Made by a program: the position numbers and the translations under genes | Assembly: GCA_913041325.1 (NCBI GenBank) | Contig: CAJWHU010000063.1 | Coordinates: 1-8,507, forward strand | DNA from: an uncultured Fidelibacterota bacterium | Lineage (GTDB): Bacteria > Marinisomatota > Marinisomatia > Marinisomatales > UBA1611 | Reading direction: 5' to 3' | DNA: 8,507 nucleotides | Shown: in pieces, positions 7,419 to 8,507 of the stretch | Numbering within the stretch: position 1 is the first letter of the stretch | How the letters are laid out: every line of letters starts with the position of its first letter | The notes under the pieces: generated by a model | Told to the model about the DNA's origin: nothing | The model's database searches: none | The model's input: the letters and a program-made list of their open reading frames with translations, nothing else

Positions 7419-7952
7419 ATGCACAATAGATCCATCTGTGTAATTTTCACATTATTGTTATTGAGCTACAACCACGCTCATAGTCAAGAAAGTAAGATTC
7501 CAAACCTGAGTATTAATTTAATTGATGGGACAAAAGCCAAGATCCAAGACTTAGCCAAGGATGGCCCTCTAATTATAGACTTCTGGGCAACTTGGTGTAT
7601 TCCCTGCAAGAAGTTAATGAAGCATCTAAACAAATTTGTTTTAGATTATGGTGATCAGGGATTAACTATTTTAATGATCAATGTTGACTCGCCTAGATCT
7701 ATTGGAAAGGTAAAGACGTACATAAAATCCCAGGATTACCAATTTTTAGTTGGTTTAGATCCAAATAAAATAATATCAAAAAAATTAAATAATGTTGTAA
7801 TGCCTACGACCATATTAGTTGATAAAAATGGTAATATTGTATGGCGGCACCAAGGTTACGTACAGGGTGAGGAAAAACTGATAAAAAAACAGATAGAAGA
7901 GATTCTAATGAACGATTATGGCAATGAGAATGGCCTACCCCCTGATGTGTAA
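7419..7952 (+). CDS. Secreted TlpA/ResA-like thioredoxin-family protein
   Basis: A 177-residue protein with an N-terminal signal peptide (about residues 1-22, hydrophobic core VIFTLLLLSY), so it acts outside the cytoplasm. The thioredoxin fold opens with a short strand region (PNLSINLIDG), as in TlpA/ResA proteins. The active site is FWATWCIPCKK with Cys60 and Cys63, and the cis-proline motif VMPTT (Pro129) is in place, followed by the typical ILVDKNGNIVWRHQGY. Such proteins reduce or exchange disulfides in secreted proteins, often for cytochrome c maturation or envelope redox homeostasis; the specific substrate cannot be read from the sequence. It lies 18 bases after the UxxC protein and overlaps the next gene by 8 bases, so it is probably in one operon. 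A CxxC partner beside a UxxC protein suggests electron transfer between them, which is an inference. TAA stop. Confidence 0.92.
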   Translation: MHNRSICVIFTLLLLSYNHAHSQESKIPNLSINLIDGTKAKIQDLAKDGPLIIDFWATWCIPCKKLMKHLNKFVLDYGDQGLTILMINVDSPRSIGKVKTYIKSQDYQFLVGLDPNKIISKKLNNVVMPTTILVDKNGNIVWRHQGYVQGEEKLIKKQIEEILMNDYGNENGLPPDV

Positions 7953-8507
7953 GTTTTTTTTCTCTCTTATTTTAGTCTTAAATCTATTGAATGCTACAAA
8001 CATTAATTTTAGTGGCTCTTTAAAATCTGACTACGGAAGTAGCTACGATTTTTATGATATATCTGAAAATATAATTGACTTAAACTTTTTTTCTGATGAC
8101 TTTCAGGGGTGGGTGCAATACGAGTATTCAAATCCCCCTGACATTGGTTTTACAACAAATGATATTAGAAAATTCCGATTGGAGTATTCCAAAAATAATT
8201 TTAGTGTCAAACTTGGTGACATTTACGAAATGTGGGGTAGAGGACTGGTTCTAAACCAGTTTGACGATCAAATAATGAATTTTGATAATGGAACAAGGGG
8301 ACTTTATTTAGAATTCAATAAGGGTCCCTACTCATTCAGCCAAATAAATGGGGTTTCTGATATTTGGCTAATGGGAGCAGGGAACAGGGTCCCCGATTTA
8401 AATAATTTTCATAATATGGCAGCAAGTAAGCTCAGTTACAGCAATGATAAATTTTCCCTTGGACTCATGTCCCTAAGATCAAATGAGGAGCATCAAAAAA
8501 TGTTTGG
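7945..8507 (+). CDS. DUF6029-like outer-membrane beta-strand protein, N-terminal part
   Basis: The gene is cut by the right edge; about 187 residues are visible. From ATG 7945 the protein begins MCKFFFSLILVLNLLNA, a plausible signal peptide, followed by strand-rich sequence with alternating polar and aromatic residues (SGSLKSDYGSSYDFYD, WVQYEYSN, FRLEYSKNNFSVKLGD). The segment GDIYEMWGRGLVLNQFDD with the following FDNGTRGLYLEF resembles the conserved block of DUF6029-family proteins, thought to be outer-membrane barrel proteins of Bacteroidota and relatives. This identification is from memory and moderate. Further in-frame ATGs at 7918, 7924 and 7930 would add up to nine residues; 7945 is preferred because it gives the cleanest signal peptide and an 8-base overlap like that of gltX-glnS. 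Its place after the Omp28-type and thioredoxin genes suggests a shared envelope role. Confidence 0.75.
   Translation, partial: MCKFFFSLILVLNLLNATNINFSGSLKSDYGSSYDFYDISENIIDLNFFSDDFQGWVQYEYSNPPDIGFTTNDIRKFRLEYSKNNFSVKLGDIYEMWGRGLVLNQFDDQIMNFDNGTRGLYLEFNKGPYSFSQINGVSDIWLMGAGNRVPDLNNFHNMAASKLSYSNDKFSLGLMSLRSNEEHQKMF

Noticed and set aside
1..8507. CRISPR arrays, insertion sequences, phage or transposase genes
   Set aside because: No regularly spaced direct repeats, terminal inverted repeats or transposase/integrase motifs were seen in any frame.

Overview
This is an AT-rich bacterial window with short intergenic gaps, and every gene reads on the + strand. It most resembles a marine Marinimicrobia (SAR406) or Bacteroidota-type genome. 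The reasons are secreted proteins with short signal peptides and dockerin-like or thrombospondin-type-3-like tails, an Omp28-type thioredoxin-fold protein, a YwqK/MORN_2-type lipoprotein, a DUF6029-like outer-membrane protein, and start codons with A/T-rich leaders and no clear Shine-Dalgarno sequence. The taxonomic call is an inference from gene style.

Layout: (1) 3-278, the acidic C-terminal end of an unrecognised protein; (2) tRNA-Ser(GGA) at 304-391; (3) a coiled-coil lipoprotein with MORN_2-type repeats, 477-1511; (4) tRNA-Ser(TGA) at 1546-1634; (5) gltX (glutamyl-tRNA synthetase) and glnS (glutaminyl-tRNA synthetase) overlapping by 8 bases, 1738-4816; (6) a secreted protein with a TolB/CsgG-like N-terminal domain, 4865-6184; (7) a tight three-gene redox and envelope cluster from 6249 to the window end: an Omp28-type thioredoxin-fold protein, a TlpA/ResA-like thioredoxin, and a DUF6029-like outer-membrane protein cut by the window edge.

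The main discovery is in the Omp28-type gene. A plain ORF scan starts it at 6441, but the true gene starts at 6249 and is interrupted by one in-frame TGA at 6402-6404. That TGA sits exactly where the first cysteine of the CxxC redox motif belongs (EDFTGLN-U-PYCP, so UxxC). The frame upstream gives a signal peptide and the first strand of a thioredoxin fold; the frame downstream is open for 331 codons. A GC-rich hairpin with a GTT loop lies 19 nt after the TGA, the position of a bacterial SECIS element. The best reading is an unannotated selenoprotein: a secreted, UxxC-type, dockerin-tailed Omp28-like oxidoreductase encoded with a conventional CxxC thioredoxin. TGA ends glnS and the TolB-like gene here, so wholesale recoding of TGA is unlikely. 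A nonsense mutation or a single-base error remains possible.

The two tRNA synthetases charge tRNA-Glu and tRNA-Gln directly. The redox cluster probably works in the periplasm or at the outer membrane, with the TlpA-like protein as a candidate partner of the selenoprotein.
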